Shown here: positions 9,400 through 18,495 of the stretch, piece after piece
Layout: each line of letters starts with the position of its first letter
How positions within the stretch are numbered: the first letter of the stretch is position 1
NCBI GenBank assembly: GCA_963760965.1
Contig: CAVXEW010000006.1
Location: 186,001-250,000, forward strand
DNA length: 64,000 nucleotides
Direction of reading: 5' to 3'
Source: Pararhizobium_B sp963760965
Lineage (GTDB): Bacteria; Pseudomonadota; Alphaproteobacteria; Rhizobiales; Rhizobiaceae
Translations under genes and position numbers: made by a program
Notes under the pieces: generated by a model
Told to the model about the DNA's origin: nothing
The model's input: the letters and a program-made list of their open reading frames with translations, nothing else
Database searches by the model: none

Positions 9400-12300
9400 C
9401 TGACCCGCCTTTTTGTTGTCGTCGGGGGCATTGTAGTCCTGTTGCTGTTCGCGGCTCTGATCGGTCCTTACTTCATCAACTGGACCAATTACCGCCAGGA
9501 CTTCGAGCGTGAGGCGAGCCGCGTTCTCGGGCAGAAGGTCGAGGTGCTCGGGTCGGCCGAGGCCCGGCTGCTGCCGTTTCCCTCGGTGACCTTCAACGAC
9601 GTTCGCGTCGAGAGCGCCAAGACCGGCGAGACCATGATGACGGTCGCCCATTTCTCGATGGACGCGGAACTCGCGCCGTTCCTGCGCGGCGAGATCCTGA
9701 TCTTCGACATGCGCATCGACGGCCCCAGGGGAACGGTGCGTCTCTTGCCCGACGGCTCCCTCGACTGGTCCCTGCGCAAGAGCGACGACCTGCCCGCCAA
9801 GTCGGTCGTGCTCGAGAACGTGGAGATCACGAAAGGCGCGATCGATCTCGTGGACGAGCAGCACGACCGCACGCAGGAGATTCGGAAGCTGAATGCCAGG
9901 CTTTCCGCCGACAGCCTCGCCGGCCCGTGGCACGTCGAGGGCACCGGCGCCTTGAACGGTCACACCGGCGCGTTCTCCTTCTCGACCGGGACGGCTGGAC
10001 CGGACGGGAAACTTCGCATGCGCGCGCGGCTGCTGCCGGACGAGGAGCCGGTTTCGATCGAAACGGAGGGCGACGCCGGGTTCGACGGTCACAAGCCGCG
10101 ATACCAGGGGCAGTTCACGCTTCAGGTTCTCGACCTCGCGGCGATCTCCGGGCACCGGACGATCGCGAAGTCCCGCGAACCGCAGCAGCCGGCAGTCGCG
10201 CGTGCCACCGGAAAGTTCGCGCTCGACAACGCCCGGCTCCGGGTGTCGGACTACCGGCTGGAGATCGGCCCGACCGAGGATCCCTACGTCGTGACCGGGG
10301 ACGCGACCATCGATACGGGCAAGACGCCGAACTTCATGCTCACCGCCACCGGCCAGCAGATCGACATCGACCGGCTCAACGGCCGCGGCAACGCCTTGAA
10401 CGGCAAGGCTGGTGAAGGCGGCAAGGGCGATCGCCCGCCGCCGGCCCTGACCCCGCCCCAGCGCCTGGCCATCCTCCATCGCATCGGCGATCTCATCCCG
10501 ATTCCGCCCATGCCCGGCAAGGCCAGCATCAAGCTGCCCGCAGTCGTCGCCGGCGACACGACCGTCCGCGACGTGGAAATCGAGGCGGAGCCCGACGCCC
10601 GGAGCTGGAAGATCGACCGGTTCCAGGGCAAGTTTCCGGGTCGCACCCAGGTCGAGGCGAAAGGAAACCTGACGCTCGGGAGCCGGTTCGGCTTCTCCGG
10701 CCATCTCCTCGTCGCCTCGAAGCAGCCCTCCGGCCTCGCGGACTGGCTGACCGGCAAGGTAGATCCGCAGATCAGGCTCCTCGCCGGCGCCGGACTTTCG
10801 GCCAACGTGACCCTGACCTCTGACGTTCAGCGGTTCGAGAACCTGGAGCTGGCGGTCGGGCCATCCACGATCAGGGGCGGCTTCGAGCGGACCGTGCCGC
10901 CGACGGGCCGCGCCGATGTGGCGATGGACCTCAGCGGCGACGACATCGACCTCGACGCGGTCAAGGCGCTGGCCGGTCTCTTCACCGGCAGGAAGAACGG
11001 GCTCAGCATTGCCGACGAGAACGTCACCGCAAAGCTCGAGGCCGACCGGTTCGAGGCCTTCGGTGCGCAGGCGAGCGGCGTCGACACCGCATTCGGCTAC
11101 AACGACGGCACTCTGACGATCGGTCACCTGAAGATCGCCAGCCTCGCCGGCGCCACGCTGTCGCTCAACGGCAGCCTGCACGATCTCGCCGCGGATCCGG
11201 CAGGCAACCTGCACGCCGAGATCCATGCCCGGGACCTGAAGCCGCTCCTGACGTTCGCCCAGGTGGTCGGCGGCTCCAACATGGCCCTGGATCACCTGTC
11301 CGGCGCGGCTGCCGCCTTCGAGGGAACCAGCATGAAGGTCGACGCGACGCTCCAGTCGCCCGGCCTGAAGATCCGGGCCGAGGGCAAGGCCGGGGGCAGC
11401 GACATCACGCTCAACCTGAAGCGTGCGCGCCTCGACGGGGCCCCCGGCACCGTGCCTCTCACCGTCGAACTGACCGCCGAGAACAATTCCGTCAACAAGC
11501 TGCTGCGGCAGCTGGGATTGCAGCCCCTTCCGATCGATGCGCCGGGGCCCGGCCTGCTGTCCATGCGGCTCGACGGCACGCCCGCGGAAGGGGCGCAACT
11601 TGCCGTCAGCCTGTCGGGTGCCGATACGGAACTGGATGCCAACGGAAAGCTGGCGCTCCCGGCGGGATCGCGGCTGACCGGCAAGCTGGCCCTCCGGCTG
11701 AAGTCCGCCGATCTTTCACCCTACCTGATCATGAACGGGATCGGGCTGCCCGAGAGGCCGTCGGGGCTTCCGGTCGACCTTCGCGGCGCGCTGTCGCTCG
11801 GAAAGCAAGACGCCGAACTCTCGCAGATCGAGGGTTCGGTGGGCGACAACGCGGTGACGGGCGACCTTTCCCTGACGCGCGGCGGAAGGCCCTCGGTCGA
11901 TGGAAACCTCTCCGTCGGGGAGATCGATGCCGGCTGGCTTGCACGGCTGGTCCTCGGGCCGGGCGCGGTCAACGACGGGCGGGGAGACTGGAGCACCGGC
12001 GACTTCGCGCCACCGCAGGATTTCGGGCTCGATGTCGATGTCGCGCTCTCGGCCGACCATGCCTATCTCGGTCTCGGCCGCCCGGCCCGCGGGTTCAGGA
12101 GCGATGTGACGTTGAAGGGAGGCACGCTGAACGTCGGCAACGTGAAGGCCGCATGGCTCGGAGGCCACCTGGAGGGCAATCTCAAGCTGGCGGATTCGAG
12201 CTCTTCCGGGCTGCTGACGACGCAGATCTCGCTGGTCGGCGCGGATCTCGCCCGGGTTTTCTCTCCTGACGGCAAGTCCGCGCCGGCCGTCGGCACCCTC

Positions 12301-13251
12301 GGATTCTCGGGATCCTTCGAGGGCTCGGGCAAGAGCGCCCGCGCGCTGGTGAATGCGCTTGCGGGATCGGGCGCGATCACCGTCAAGAACCTCGCGATCA
12401 GGAACATCCGCACGAACGGCTTTTCCGAGATCGTCAAGGCGGTGGACGGCAGTGGCAAGGACTTCAAGATTTCGGCCGCTTCGGTGGAGAAGATCGCACG
12501 AAAGGCCGTCGAGGGCGGCCAGTTCCGGGCGGGAGACATCTCCGTTCCCGTCAGCGTCACCGGCGGCAAACTCCGGGTTTCCGACGTCGACCTCAGCGAT
12601 CAGGCCGCCTCGGTGAGCGCGGATGCGACCATCGACCTGGCGCAGCGCACCCTGGACGCAACCCTCGTCATGGCCTTCAAGCCAGGGGAGGACGCGATCA
12701 ACGGCGGCGGCACGCCCGCCGTCACGCTGAATTTTTCCGGACCGCTGGCAGACCCCCGCGAAACGATGGACGCCACGGAACTCAGCAACTATCTCTCGCT
12801 CCGGGCCTATGACATCCGGCGCCGGAAGGTCGAACTCATACAGGCCGGGGTTCTGGAGAAGCAGCGCCTGCGGCGGCAGATCGATCTCGAGAGGTTCAAG
12901 GCGGCCGAACGCCGCCGCGATGCCGCCATCATGATCGAGGAACGGCGTCGGCGCGATGCCGCACTCGCCGCCCGGCGGGCAGCCGCGCAAGCCGAGGCCA
13001 AGCGTAAGGCGGACGAGGCGGCGGCACGCGAAAAGGCCCAGGCCCAGGCTGCTGGAAACGGCAACGAGCCGCAGCCGGGCGGCCCCGTTGCGCCTTCTCC
13101 TCCATCCGATCCGGCCGCCGCGCCGCCCGCCGCCAGCGGCAGCAGCGGGAGCAGCGGCGCCGGGGCTCGACGGCCGGCCGCGCCGGCGCCGCAGAAGAAG
13201 CGGCCGCCTCTGAACTTCCATCTGCCCGGCGTGAACGAGCCGCTGAACTGA
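9400..13251 (+). CDS. AsmA-family membrane-anchored protein with an apparent CTG start
   Basis: A protein of about 1283 residues. An N-terminal helix (LFVVVGGIVVLLL) anchors it in the inner membrane, and a very long periplasmic beta-rich region with AsmA-type repeats follows. The end is an Arg/Ala/Glu-rich coiled segment (about 1145-1220) and a Pro/Ser/Gly-rich tail. AsmA-like proteins are linked to phospholipid transport and outer-membrane homeostasis. The frame is closed by TGA at 9394-9396. The first plausible start is CTG at 9400, eight bases after GGAGGA (9386-9391), and it preserves the whole membrane helix. The TTG at 9442 would cut the helix and has no ribosome site. A base error hiding an ATG cannot be excluded. 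Confidence 0.82.
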   Translation: MTRLFVVVGGIVVLLLFAALIGPYFINWTNYRQDFEREASRVLGQKVEVLGSAEARLLPFPSVTFNDVRVESAKTGETMMTVAHFSMDAELAPFLRGEILIFDMRIDGPRGTVRLLPDGSLDWSLRKSDDLPAKSVVLENVEITKGAIDLVDEQHDRTQEIRKLNARLSADSLAGPWHVEGTGALNGHTGAFSFSTGTAGPDGKLRMRARLLPDEEPVSIETEGDAGFDGHKPRYQGQFTLQVLDLAAISGHRTIAKSREPQQPAVARATGKFALDNARLRVSDYRLEIGPTEDPYVVTGDATIDTGKTPNFMLTATGQQIDIDRLNGRGNALNGKAGEGGKGDRPPPALTPPQRLAILHRIGDLIPIPPMPGKASIKLPAVVAGDTTVRDVEIEAEPDARSWKIDRFQGKFPGRTQVEAKGNLTLGSRFGFSGHLLVASKQPSGLADWLTGKVDPQIRLLAGAGLSANVTLTSDVQRFENLELAVGPSTIRGGFERTVPPTGRADVAMDLSGDDIDLDAVKALAGLFTGRKNGLSIADENVTAKLEADRFEAFGAQASGVDTAFGYNDGTLTIGHLKIASLAGATLSLNGSLHDLAADPAGNLHAEIHARDLKPLLTFAQVVGGSNMALDHLSGAAAAFEGTSMKVDATLQSPGLKIRAEGKAGGSDITLNLKRARLDGAPGTVPLTVELTAENNSVNKLLRQLGLQPLPIDAPGPGLLSMRLDGTPAEGAQLAVSLSGADTELDANGKLALPAGSRLTGKLALRLKSADLSPYLIMNGIGLPERPSGLPVDLRGALSLGKQDAELSQIEGSVGDNAVTGDLSLTRGGRPSVDGNLSVGEIDAGWLARLVLGPGAVNDGRGDWSTGDFAPPQDFGLDVDVALSADHAYLGLGRPARGFRSDVTLKGGTLNVGNVKAAWLGGHLEGNLKLADSSSSGLLTTQISLVGADLARVFSPDGKSAPAVGTLGFSGSFEGSGKSARALVNALAGSGAITVKNLAIRNIRTNGFSEIVKAVDGSGKDFKISAASVEKIARKAVEGGQFRAGDISVPVSVTGGKLRVSDVDLSDQAASVSADATIDLAQRTLDATLVMAFKPGEDAINGGGTPAVTLNFSGPLADPRETMDATELSNYLSLRAYDIRRRKVELIQAGVLEKQRLRRQIDLERFKAAERRRDAAIMIEERRRRDAALAARRAAAQAEAKRKADEAAAREKAQAQAAGNGNEPQPGGPVAPSPPSDPAAAPPAASGSSGSSGAGARRPAAPAPQKKRPPLNFHLPGVNEPLN

Positions 13252-13343
13252 GCCCGGCAGGTCGCGGCGTTCCGGCTGCCCGCGGCGGGACCGCCGGGCT
13301 TGTTGCGGTGCGGAAAATTCCCGTTCCGCCCACGGATTTTACC

Positions 13344-13373
13344 TTGCATTAATAAGCAGGGTTATTATATAGA
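13344..13373 (+). promoter_or_regulatory. Promoter with palindromic operator for the marR-emrAB operon
   Basis: A -35-like TTGCAT (13344-13349) and -10-like TATAGA (13368-13373) are 18 bases apart. The spacer is filled by a perfect inverted repeat, TAATAA-GCAGGG-TTATTA (13350-13367). MarR proteins usually repress their own operon by binding such AT-rich palindromes, so this is the likely autoregulatory operator. The -10 element ends only five bases before the ATG at 13379. Confidence 0.65.
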
Positions 13374-13378
13374 CGCCC

Positions 13379-13849
13379 ATGTCCAAGAACAGTGCCTCCA
13401 CCAGTGTCACGGGCTTCGGTTTCCTGCTCGGCGACACATCCCGTATCCTGCGCAGGCGCTTCGAGCAGCGCGCACAGGAATACTCCCTGACTTCGGCGCA
13501 GTGGCGGGCCATCGGCCAGCTCTCGCGCGCCGACGGGCTGACGCAGGTGGCGCTGGCGAACAGGCTCGAGATAGAGCCGATGACGGTGTGTCGCCTGATC
13601 GACCGCATGGAGGCTGCAGGCTTCGTCCGCCGCATGCCGAACCCCGAGGACAAGCGCGCCAAGCTTGTCTGCCTGACCGAACAGTCGCGCTCTCTCCTCG
13701 CAGACATGCGCGATATCGCAATGGACGTCTACGAAGAGGCGTTTGCCGGGTTCAGCGATGAGGAGCGCTTCGTCCTGATCGAGGGCCTCAATCGAATCAA
13801 CGCGAATCTTTCGAAACGGGTTCGCAAGCGTGAGGAAGAAGCCGCATGA
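13379..13849 (+). CDS. MarR-family transcriptional regulator
   Basis: A 156-residue winged-helix regulator. The DNA-binding part is residues 40-110: SLTSAQWRAIGQLSR, then the recognition helix EPMTVCRLIDRMEAAG and the wing RRMPNPEDKRAK. Helices at both ends would form the dimer interface. Its stop overlaps the start of the emrA-like gene (ATGA at 13846-13849), so it is the first gene of an efflux operon it presumably represses until a toxic ligand binds. No Shine-Dalgarno sequence precedes the ATG, and the predicted transcription start falls at or next to it, so the mRNA may be leaderless. A palindromic operator lies just upstream. Confidence 0.88.
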   Translation: MSKNSASTSVTGFGFLLGDTSRILRRRFEQRAQEYSLTSAQWRAIGQLSRADGLTQVALANRLEIEPMTVCRLIDRMEAAGFVRRMPNPEDKRAKLVCLTEQSRSLLADMRDIAMDVYEEAFAGFSDEERFVLIEGLNRINANLSKRVRKREEEAA

Positions 13850-15003
13850 ACATTCGTGCAAGGGTAAAGCGGGGCGAGGGGGTCGCCGTCGGTGAGGCGC
13901 CGTCCGCAGAAGCGCCGCAGAAGGACAACGTCGCGCCGCTGAAGCCCGTGGAGCCCTCTGTCGGCGACGGCGCTTCCAGGAAGAAGCGCCGCGGGAGCCG
14001 CCTCGTGCTGATGGCATCGGTGCCGCTCGTCGTTCTTGTCGCCGGCGGCTACGTCTGGCTGACGGGCGGCCGTTATGTCGCGACCGAGAATGCCTATGTC
14101 GAGCAGACGCGCGTCGCGGTTTCCGCCGACCTCGCCGGAAAGATCGCCGACGTCATGGTTCGCGAAAACCAGCACGTCAAGGCCGGCGACGTCCTCTTCC
14201 GTATCGACCCCGACACCTACAGGATCGCCCTGGATTCGGCGAACGCGGCGCTTGCCCAGGCCCGACTCAAGGTCGAGCAACTGCAGGCCGACTACCGCAC
14301 GGCCGTCGCCAAGCTCGATGCCGCCCAGTCGACCGCCGCCATCCGCCATCGCGCGCTCAAGCGGTCGACGGACCTCTCGCGGAAGGGCTTTGCGACATCG
14401 GCCGATCTCGACCAGGCACAGCTTGCCGTGACCCAGGCGGACAACGAGGTTGCGCTCGCCAAACAGGCGGTCGACTCCGCCGTGGCCGCTCTCGACGGCG
14501 ATCCGAAGCGCCCCGTCGACAAGCAGCCGGCCGTGCTGGCGGCTCTCGCCGACAGGGCGAAGGCCGAACTCGACCTCAAGCGTACCACCGTGCGCGCGCC
14601 TGTCGCGGGCGTGGTCAGCCAGATCGACAAGCTGAACAAGGGCCAATACGTCAGCGAAGGCACGCAGATGCTTTCCGTCGTGGAGAACGGCGACACCTGG
14701 ATCCAGGCGAACTTCAAGGAAACCCAGCTCGCCGACATGGCGCCCGGCCAGAAGGTGGACGTCGGCGTCGACGCCTATCCGGATCTCCATCTGAAGGGCA
14801 CCGTCGGCTCGGTCGGCGCGGCGACCGGATCGGAGTTTTCCCTGATCCCGGCCCAGAACGCGACGGGCAACTGGGTCAAGGTGGTCCAGCGCATCCCCGT
14901 GCGCATCCGGATCGACAGCGACGGCACGAAGGTGCTTCGCTCCGGCATGAGCGCAAGCGTCAGCGTCGACACCGGCAAGACCCGTCTGCAGCGGATGTTC
15001 TGA
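13846..15003 (+). CDS. EmrA-like HlyD-family adaptor of an MFS efflux pump
   Basis: A 385-residue membrane-fusion protein. After a basic cytoplasmic tail (1-45), residues 50-66 form the single membrane anchor (LVLMASVPLVVLVAGGYVW). Lipoyl halves flank an alpha-hairpin of about 100 residues: ENAYVEQTRVAVSADLAG before it and VRAPVAGVVSQIDKLNKGQ after it. The barrel domain follows (TWIQANFKETQL). This layout is typical of EmrA, which pairs with a 14-helix MFS exporter such as the next gene. Translation is coupled to marR by the ATGA overlap. Substrates are likely hydrophobic toxicants, an inference from the family. Confidence 0.88.
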   Translation: MNIRARVKRGEGVAVGEAPSAEAPQKDNVAPLKPVEPSVGDGASRKKRRGSRLVLMASVPLVVLVAGGYVWLTGGRYVATENAYVEQTRVAVSADLAGKIADVMVRENQHVKAGDVLFRIDPDTYRIALDSANAALAQARLKVEQLQADYRTAVAKLDAAQSTAAIRHRALKRSTDLSRKGFATSADLDQAQLAVTQADNEVALAKQAVDSAVAALDGDPKRPVDKQPAVLAALADRAKAELDLKRTTVRAPVAGVVSQIDKLNKGQYVSEGTQMLSVVENGDTWIQANFKETQLADMAPGQKVDVGVDAYPDLHLKGTVGSVGAATGSEFSLIPAQNATGNWVKVVQRIPVRIRIDSDGTKVLRSGMSASVSVDTGKTRLQRMF

Positions 15004-15019
15004 AGGCAGGACGTATCAA

Positions 15020-16567
15020 ATGAGTAGCGCAGCGGCAGCCGACCGGGAATTCCGCCCGGTCGCCAACAAGGGTGCGATCACCGTTTCGGTGATGCTCGCG
15101 ACGATCATGCAGGTGCTCGACACCACGATCGCCAACGTCGCATTGCCCCACATGCAGGGCAGCCTGAACGCCGCGCAGGACACGATCACCTGGGTGCTGA
15201 CGTCCTATATCGTCGCTGCGGCGATCATGACGCCCGTCACGGGCTGGCTGGCGGACCGGATTGGCCGCAAGCAGCTGTTCATGTTGTCGATCGCCGGATT
15301 CACGATTGCCTCGCTGGCTTGCGGCATCGCCACGAGCCTGCCCGAGATGGTCGCCTACCGTTTGTTCCAGGGCATCTGCGGAGCAGCGCTCGTCCCGCTG
15401 TCGCAGGCGGTTCTCCTCGACATCAATCCCCGGGAGCAGCACGGTTCTGCAATGGCCATGTGGGGAGCCGGCATCATGGTCGCCCCGATCATCGGCCCGA
15501 CGCTCGGCGGCTATCTCACGGAAAGCTTCAACTGGCGGTGGGTGTTCTTCGTCAACCTTCCGGTCGGGATCCTCGCATTCGCCGGCATACTCCTGTTCCT
15601 GCCCGGCAGCGAGACCAGCAGGAGACGCTTCGACATCTTCGGCTTCGCCATGCTTTCCCTCGCGATCGGCGCGCTGCAGATGATGCTGGACCGCGGCCAG
15701 CAACTCGACTGGTTCGCCTCCTTCGAGGTCTGGATCGAACTGGGCCTGACCATCTCCGGCCTGTGGATATTCGTGACCCACTCCCTGACGGCGGAGAAGT
15801 CCTTCATCGACATCGCGATCTTCCGCGACCGCAATTTCTCGATGGGGCTGGTCTTCATCTTCATCGTCGGCATCGTGCTCCTCGCCAGCCTGGCCTTGCT
15901 GCCACCGATGCTTCAGGACCTGATGGGCTACCCGGTGGTGCTGACCGGCATCGTCATGGCGCCCCGCGGTGTCGGGACCATGATCTCCATGCTCCTTGTC
16001 GGGAGGCTCGTGCGGTTCGTGGACGCGCGCCTGCTGGTCTTCACCGGCCTGATGCTGACCAGCACGTCGCTCTACATGATGACGGACTTCACGCCGAACA
16101 TGACGGACTGGCCGGTCATCGCCTCGGGCGTCGTCCAGGGCCTCGGCCTCGGGCTCGTCTTCGTTCCGCTGACAACGCTTTCCTTCGCCACGCTGGAACC
16201 GCGCTTCCGCGGCGACGGCACCAGCCTTTTCAGCCTGATGCGCAACGTCGGCTCGAGTATCGGGATCTCGATCGTCGCGACGCTGCTTGCCCAGATGGTG
16301 CAGGTCAACCACCAGGAGATCGGGGCGCACCTGACCGCGTTCAACCAGAATGTCGTCAGCCAGGCACCGGGGCTCCTGAGCGGTGACCCGATGACGCTCG
16401 CCATGATCAACGGTGAGGTGACGCGCCAGGCCGCCATGATCGGCTACATCGACGACTTCAAGCTGATGATGTTCATCACGCTGGCGGCCATGCCGATCAT
16501 CCTGCTCCTGCGTTCGCCGAAGCGCGGCGCCGGCGCCGCACCTGCCGCCGCGGCGGCGATGGAATAG
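15020..16567 (+). CDS. EmrB/QacA-type MFS efflux transporter (DHA2 family)
   Basis: A 515-residue inner-membrane exporter with about 14 hydrophobic helices. Family motifs are visible: motif C-like LDTTIANVALPHM in the first helix, motif A GWLADRIGRKQLF after helix 2, and MVAPIIGPTLGGYL in helix 5. It starts 16 bases after the emrA-like gene with AAGGCAGGA upstream, so marR, emrA and emrB form one operon. With EmrA it should export drugs or other amphipathic compounds using the proton gradient. The last 15 residues are Ala-rich. It converges with trmFO, 13 bases away. Confidence 0.9.
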   Translation: MSSAAAADREFRPVANKGAITVSVMLATIMQVLDTTIANVALPHMQGSLNAAQDTITWVLTSYIVAAAIMTPVTGWLADRIGRKQLFMLSIAGFTIASLACGIATSLPEMVAYRLFQGICGAALVPLSQAVLLDINPREQHGSAMAMWGAGIMVAPIIGPTLGGYLTESFNWRWVFFVNLPVGILAFAGILLFLPGSETSRRRFDIFGFAMLSLAIGALQMMLDRGQQLDWFASFEVWIELGLTISGLWIFVTHSLTAEKSFIDIAIFRDRNFSMGLVFIFIVGIVLLASLALLPPMLQDLMGYPVVLTGIVMAPRGVGTMISMLLVGRLVRFVDARLLVFTGLMLTSTSLYMMTDFTPNMTDWPVIASGVVQGLGLGLVFVPLTTLSFATLEPRFRGDGTSLFSLMRNVGSSIGISIVATLLAQMVQVNHQEIGAHLTAFNQNVVSQAPGLLSGDPMTLAMINGEVTRQAAMIGYIDDFKLMMFITLAAMPIILLLRSPKRGAGAAPAAAAAME

Positions 16568-16580
16568 CCGGAATAGGCCG

Positions 16581-18026
16581 CTATTCAGCAGCCTGCGATG
16601 CGGACCGCCTGCCGAGCCAGGCCGCGCAGTCGGCGAGCGCCCGGGCGCTGACGGCGCGCTTCTTTGCCAGCGCCTTGTCCTTTCCCCGAAAGCGCTTGAC
16701 CCCCTCCGGCTTCCGGATGGCGCCGGCTTCCAGCGGCGGGAAAAGCCCGAAATTGATGTTCATGGGCTGGAAGGAACGGCGGCCGGGCTCCTCGTCGGAA
16801 AGCAGGTGCCCGCCGGTGATGTGCCCGAGCAGTGCGCCGAAGGCGGTGGTCGCCGGCGGCAGGTCGACCGGCTCGCCGAGTCTCTCGGCGGCGGCGAAGC
16901 GGCCGGCGAGAAGGCCGATCGCGGCACTCTCGACATAGCCCTCGCAGCCCGTGATCTGGCCGGCGAAGCGCAGCCCGGGCCGGGAGTTGAGGGAAAGTGT
17001 CGGATCGAGCAGGGCAGGCGAGTTGATGTAGGTGTTGCGGTGCAGGCCGCCGAGCCGCGCGAACTCCGCGTCGGCGAGCCCCGGGATCATCCGGAAGATG
17101 TCCTTCTGCGCGCCGTATTTGAGCTTCGTCTGGAAGCCGACCATGTTGAACAGCGTGCCGAGCGCATTGTCCTGGCGAAGCTGCACCACGGCGTACGGCT
17201 TCTCGTCCGGCTTGTGGGCATTTGTCAGCCCCATGGGCTTCATCGGGCCGTGGCGAAGGGTTTCGCGTCCGCGCTCGGCCATCACCTCGATCGGCAGGCA
17301 GCCGTCGAAATAGGGAACATCCTCCCACTCCTTGAACTCCGTCTTCTCGCCGCAGATCAGCGCGTCGACGAAGGAATTGTACTCTGCCTCCGTCATGGGG
17401 CAGTTGATGTAGTCCTTGCCCGTGCCGCCAGGTCCCACCTTGTCGTATCGCGACTGGTGCCAGCACACCGACATGTCGATCGTGTCGGCATGGACGATGG
17501 GAGCGATGGCGTCGAAAAAGGCGAGCGCGTCCTCGCCCGTCTCGCTGCGGATCGCAGACGCGAGCGACGGGGCGGTGAGCGGGCCGGTGGCGATGATGGC
17601 GAGATCCCACTCGGCAGGCGGCAGGCCGGTGACCTCGCCGCGTTCCACCGTGATCAGCGGATGAGACCGGACAAGCTCGGTGACGGCCGCGGAGAACCCG
17701 TCGCGGTCAACCGCCAGCGCTCCCCCGGCGGGCACCTGGTGCGCGTCTCCGCATCGCATGATCAGCGACCCGGACAGCCGCATCTCCGCATGGAGAATTC
17801 CGACTGCGTTCGTCTCGGCATCGTCGGAGCGAAAGGAGTTGGAGCAGACCAGTTCGGCGAGACCCTCCGTCTTGTGCGCATCGGTCCGCCGGACCGGCCG
17901 CATCTCGTGGAGTATGACCGGAACGCCGGCCTCGGCGACCTGCCATGCGGCCTCCGAGCCGGCAAGGCCGCCGCCTACGACGTGTACCGGGCGCAGATGG
18001 CGCCGGCTTAGGGATTTCTCGTTCAT
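16581..18026 (-). CDS. trmFO: Folate/FAD-dependent tRNA (uracil-54-C5)-methyltransferase TrmFO
   Basis: A 481-residue flavoprotein that makes ribothymidine at position 54 of tRNA using methylene-tetrahydrofolate and reduced FAD. The FAD-binding motif VHVVGGGLAGSEAAW is at residues 14-28. TrmFO signatures follow: HKTEGLAELVCSNSFRSDD (a conserved cysteine), MSVCWHQSRYDKVG, and GQITGCEGYVESAAIG with the second conserved cysteine. Length is normal for alphaproteobacteria, where TrmFO replaces TrmA. It is transcribed leftward, convergent with the efflux operon. The ATG at 18026 gives the standard N-terminus. Confidence 0.95.
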   Translation of the reverse strand: MNEKSLSRRHLRPVHVVGGGLAGSEAAWQVAEAGVPVILHEMRPVRRTDAHKTEGLAELVCSNSFRSDDAETNAVGILHAEMRLSGSLIMRCGDAHQVPAGGALAVDRDGFSAAVTELVRSHPLITVERGEVTGLPPAEWDLAIIATGPLTAPSLASAIRSETGEDALAFFDAIAPIVHADTIDMSVCWHQSRYDKVGPGGTGKDYINCPMTEAEYNSFVDALICGEKTEFKEWEDVPYFDGCLPIEVMAERGRETLRHGPMKPMGLTNAHKPDEKPYAVVQLRQDNALGTLFNMVGFQTKLKYGAQKDIFRMIPGLADAEFARLGGLHRNTYINSPALLDPTLSLNSRPGLRFAGQITGCEGYVESAAIGLLAGRFAAAERLGEPVDLPPATTAFGALLGHITGGHLLSDEEPGRRSFQPMNINFGLFPPLEAGAIRKPEGVKRFRGKDKALAKKRAVSARALADCAAWLGRRSASQAAE

Positions 18027-18092
18027 GGCCGCTCTCTATCACGCGGGATGAGGCAGTTCCAACAATCTACCGCGCACGCGGTGCCGGGTGGC

Positions 18093-18126
18093 AAAAAAAG
18101 ACCGGCGTCGGGAGGCCGGCGCCGGT
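18093..18126 (-). terminator. Intrinsic terminator of the first DUF1127 gene
   Basis: An 11-bp stem (18101-18111 with 18116-18126, loop GAGG, one G-U pair) is followed on the minus strand by seven U residues (the A run at 18093-18099). It lies 40 bases downstream of the DUF1127 stop at 18166 and separates that gene from trmFO. Confidence 0.8.
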
Positions 18127-18165
18127 GTTGTCGGATGGGCAAGCCGCTCCCGGCGGCTTCGTGAA

Positions 18166-18309
18166 CTACCTGTACGCGCGTTTGGCGATCTCGCGGATGT
18201 CGTAGCGGGTGAGGCCGATGTCGTCGAGCGTCTGGTTTGAGAGGCGGTTCAACTGGTTCATCGTCCTCCGGGCATCGAGCCAGCCGCGAAAGTTACGTCC
18301 GATCTTCAT
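18166..18309 (-). CDS. Small DUF1127 protein, paralogue A
   Basis: A 47-residue basic protein. It has the DUF1127 pattern: an Arg/Trp-containing N-terminal helix (FRGWLDARRTMNQLNRLS) and the conserved core LDDIGLTRYDIREIAKRAY. DUF1127 proteins of alphaproteobacteria have been linked to RNA turnover and phosphate or carbon metabolism, but this copy's role is unknown. It is the leftmost of four paralogues and the most divergent in sequence and upstream region. Unlike B-D it lacks the shared TTGC-type promoter box and instead has a structured leader. The ATG at 18309 gives the standard family length; a longer frame upstream is not conserved-looking. Own terminator downstream. Confidence 0.85.
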   Translation of the reverse strand: MKIGRNFRGWLDARRTMNQLNRLSNQTLDDIGLTRYDIREIAKRAYR

Positions 18310-18326
18310 GACACTGGGTTCCGGTG

Positions 18327-18365
18327 GGACAAGGGTTTCGACTCCCGCGGACGGGAGCCTTGTCC
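18327..18365 (-). promoter_or_regulatory. Structured 5' leader of DUF1127 paralogue A
   Basis: Outer arms GGACAAGG and CCTTGTCC (plus-strand 18327-18334 and 18358-18365) enclose an inner perfect hairpin CTCCCG-CGGA-CGGGAG (18342-18357) and a seven-base asymmetric bulge. The element ends 17 bases before the ATG, so it would lie in the mRNA leader. It could control translation or mRNA stability. Confidence 0.45.
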
Positions 18366-18457
18366 TGCGGATTACGCCTCTGCCCGAGCCCGCGATATTG
18401 CGTTCGCGCCATGCCCGGAGATTTTCGCGACATGCCGGCAAGGCACCCGGCGCACGC

Positions 18458-18495
18458 AAAGGAAAACGCCCGTCGGCACGGGGCCGGCGGGCGTT
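18458..18495 (-). terminator. Intrinsic terminator of DUF1127 paralogue B
   Basis: A 13-bp stem (18465-18477 with 18483-18495, one G-U pair, 5-base loop) is followed on the minus strand by a U-rich stretch (the A-rich run at 18458-18466). It lies about 90 bases past the stop of paralogue B and shares the CGCCCG stem core with the other terminators here. Confidence 0.8.

Noticed and set aside
9442..13251. TTG at 9442 as the AsmA start
   Set aside because: It would cut the membrane anchor in half and has no ribosome site, whereas the CTG at 9400 has GGAGGA at proper distance.
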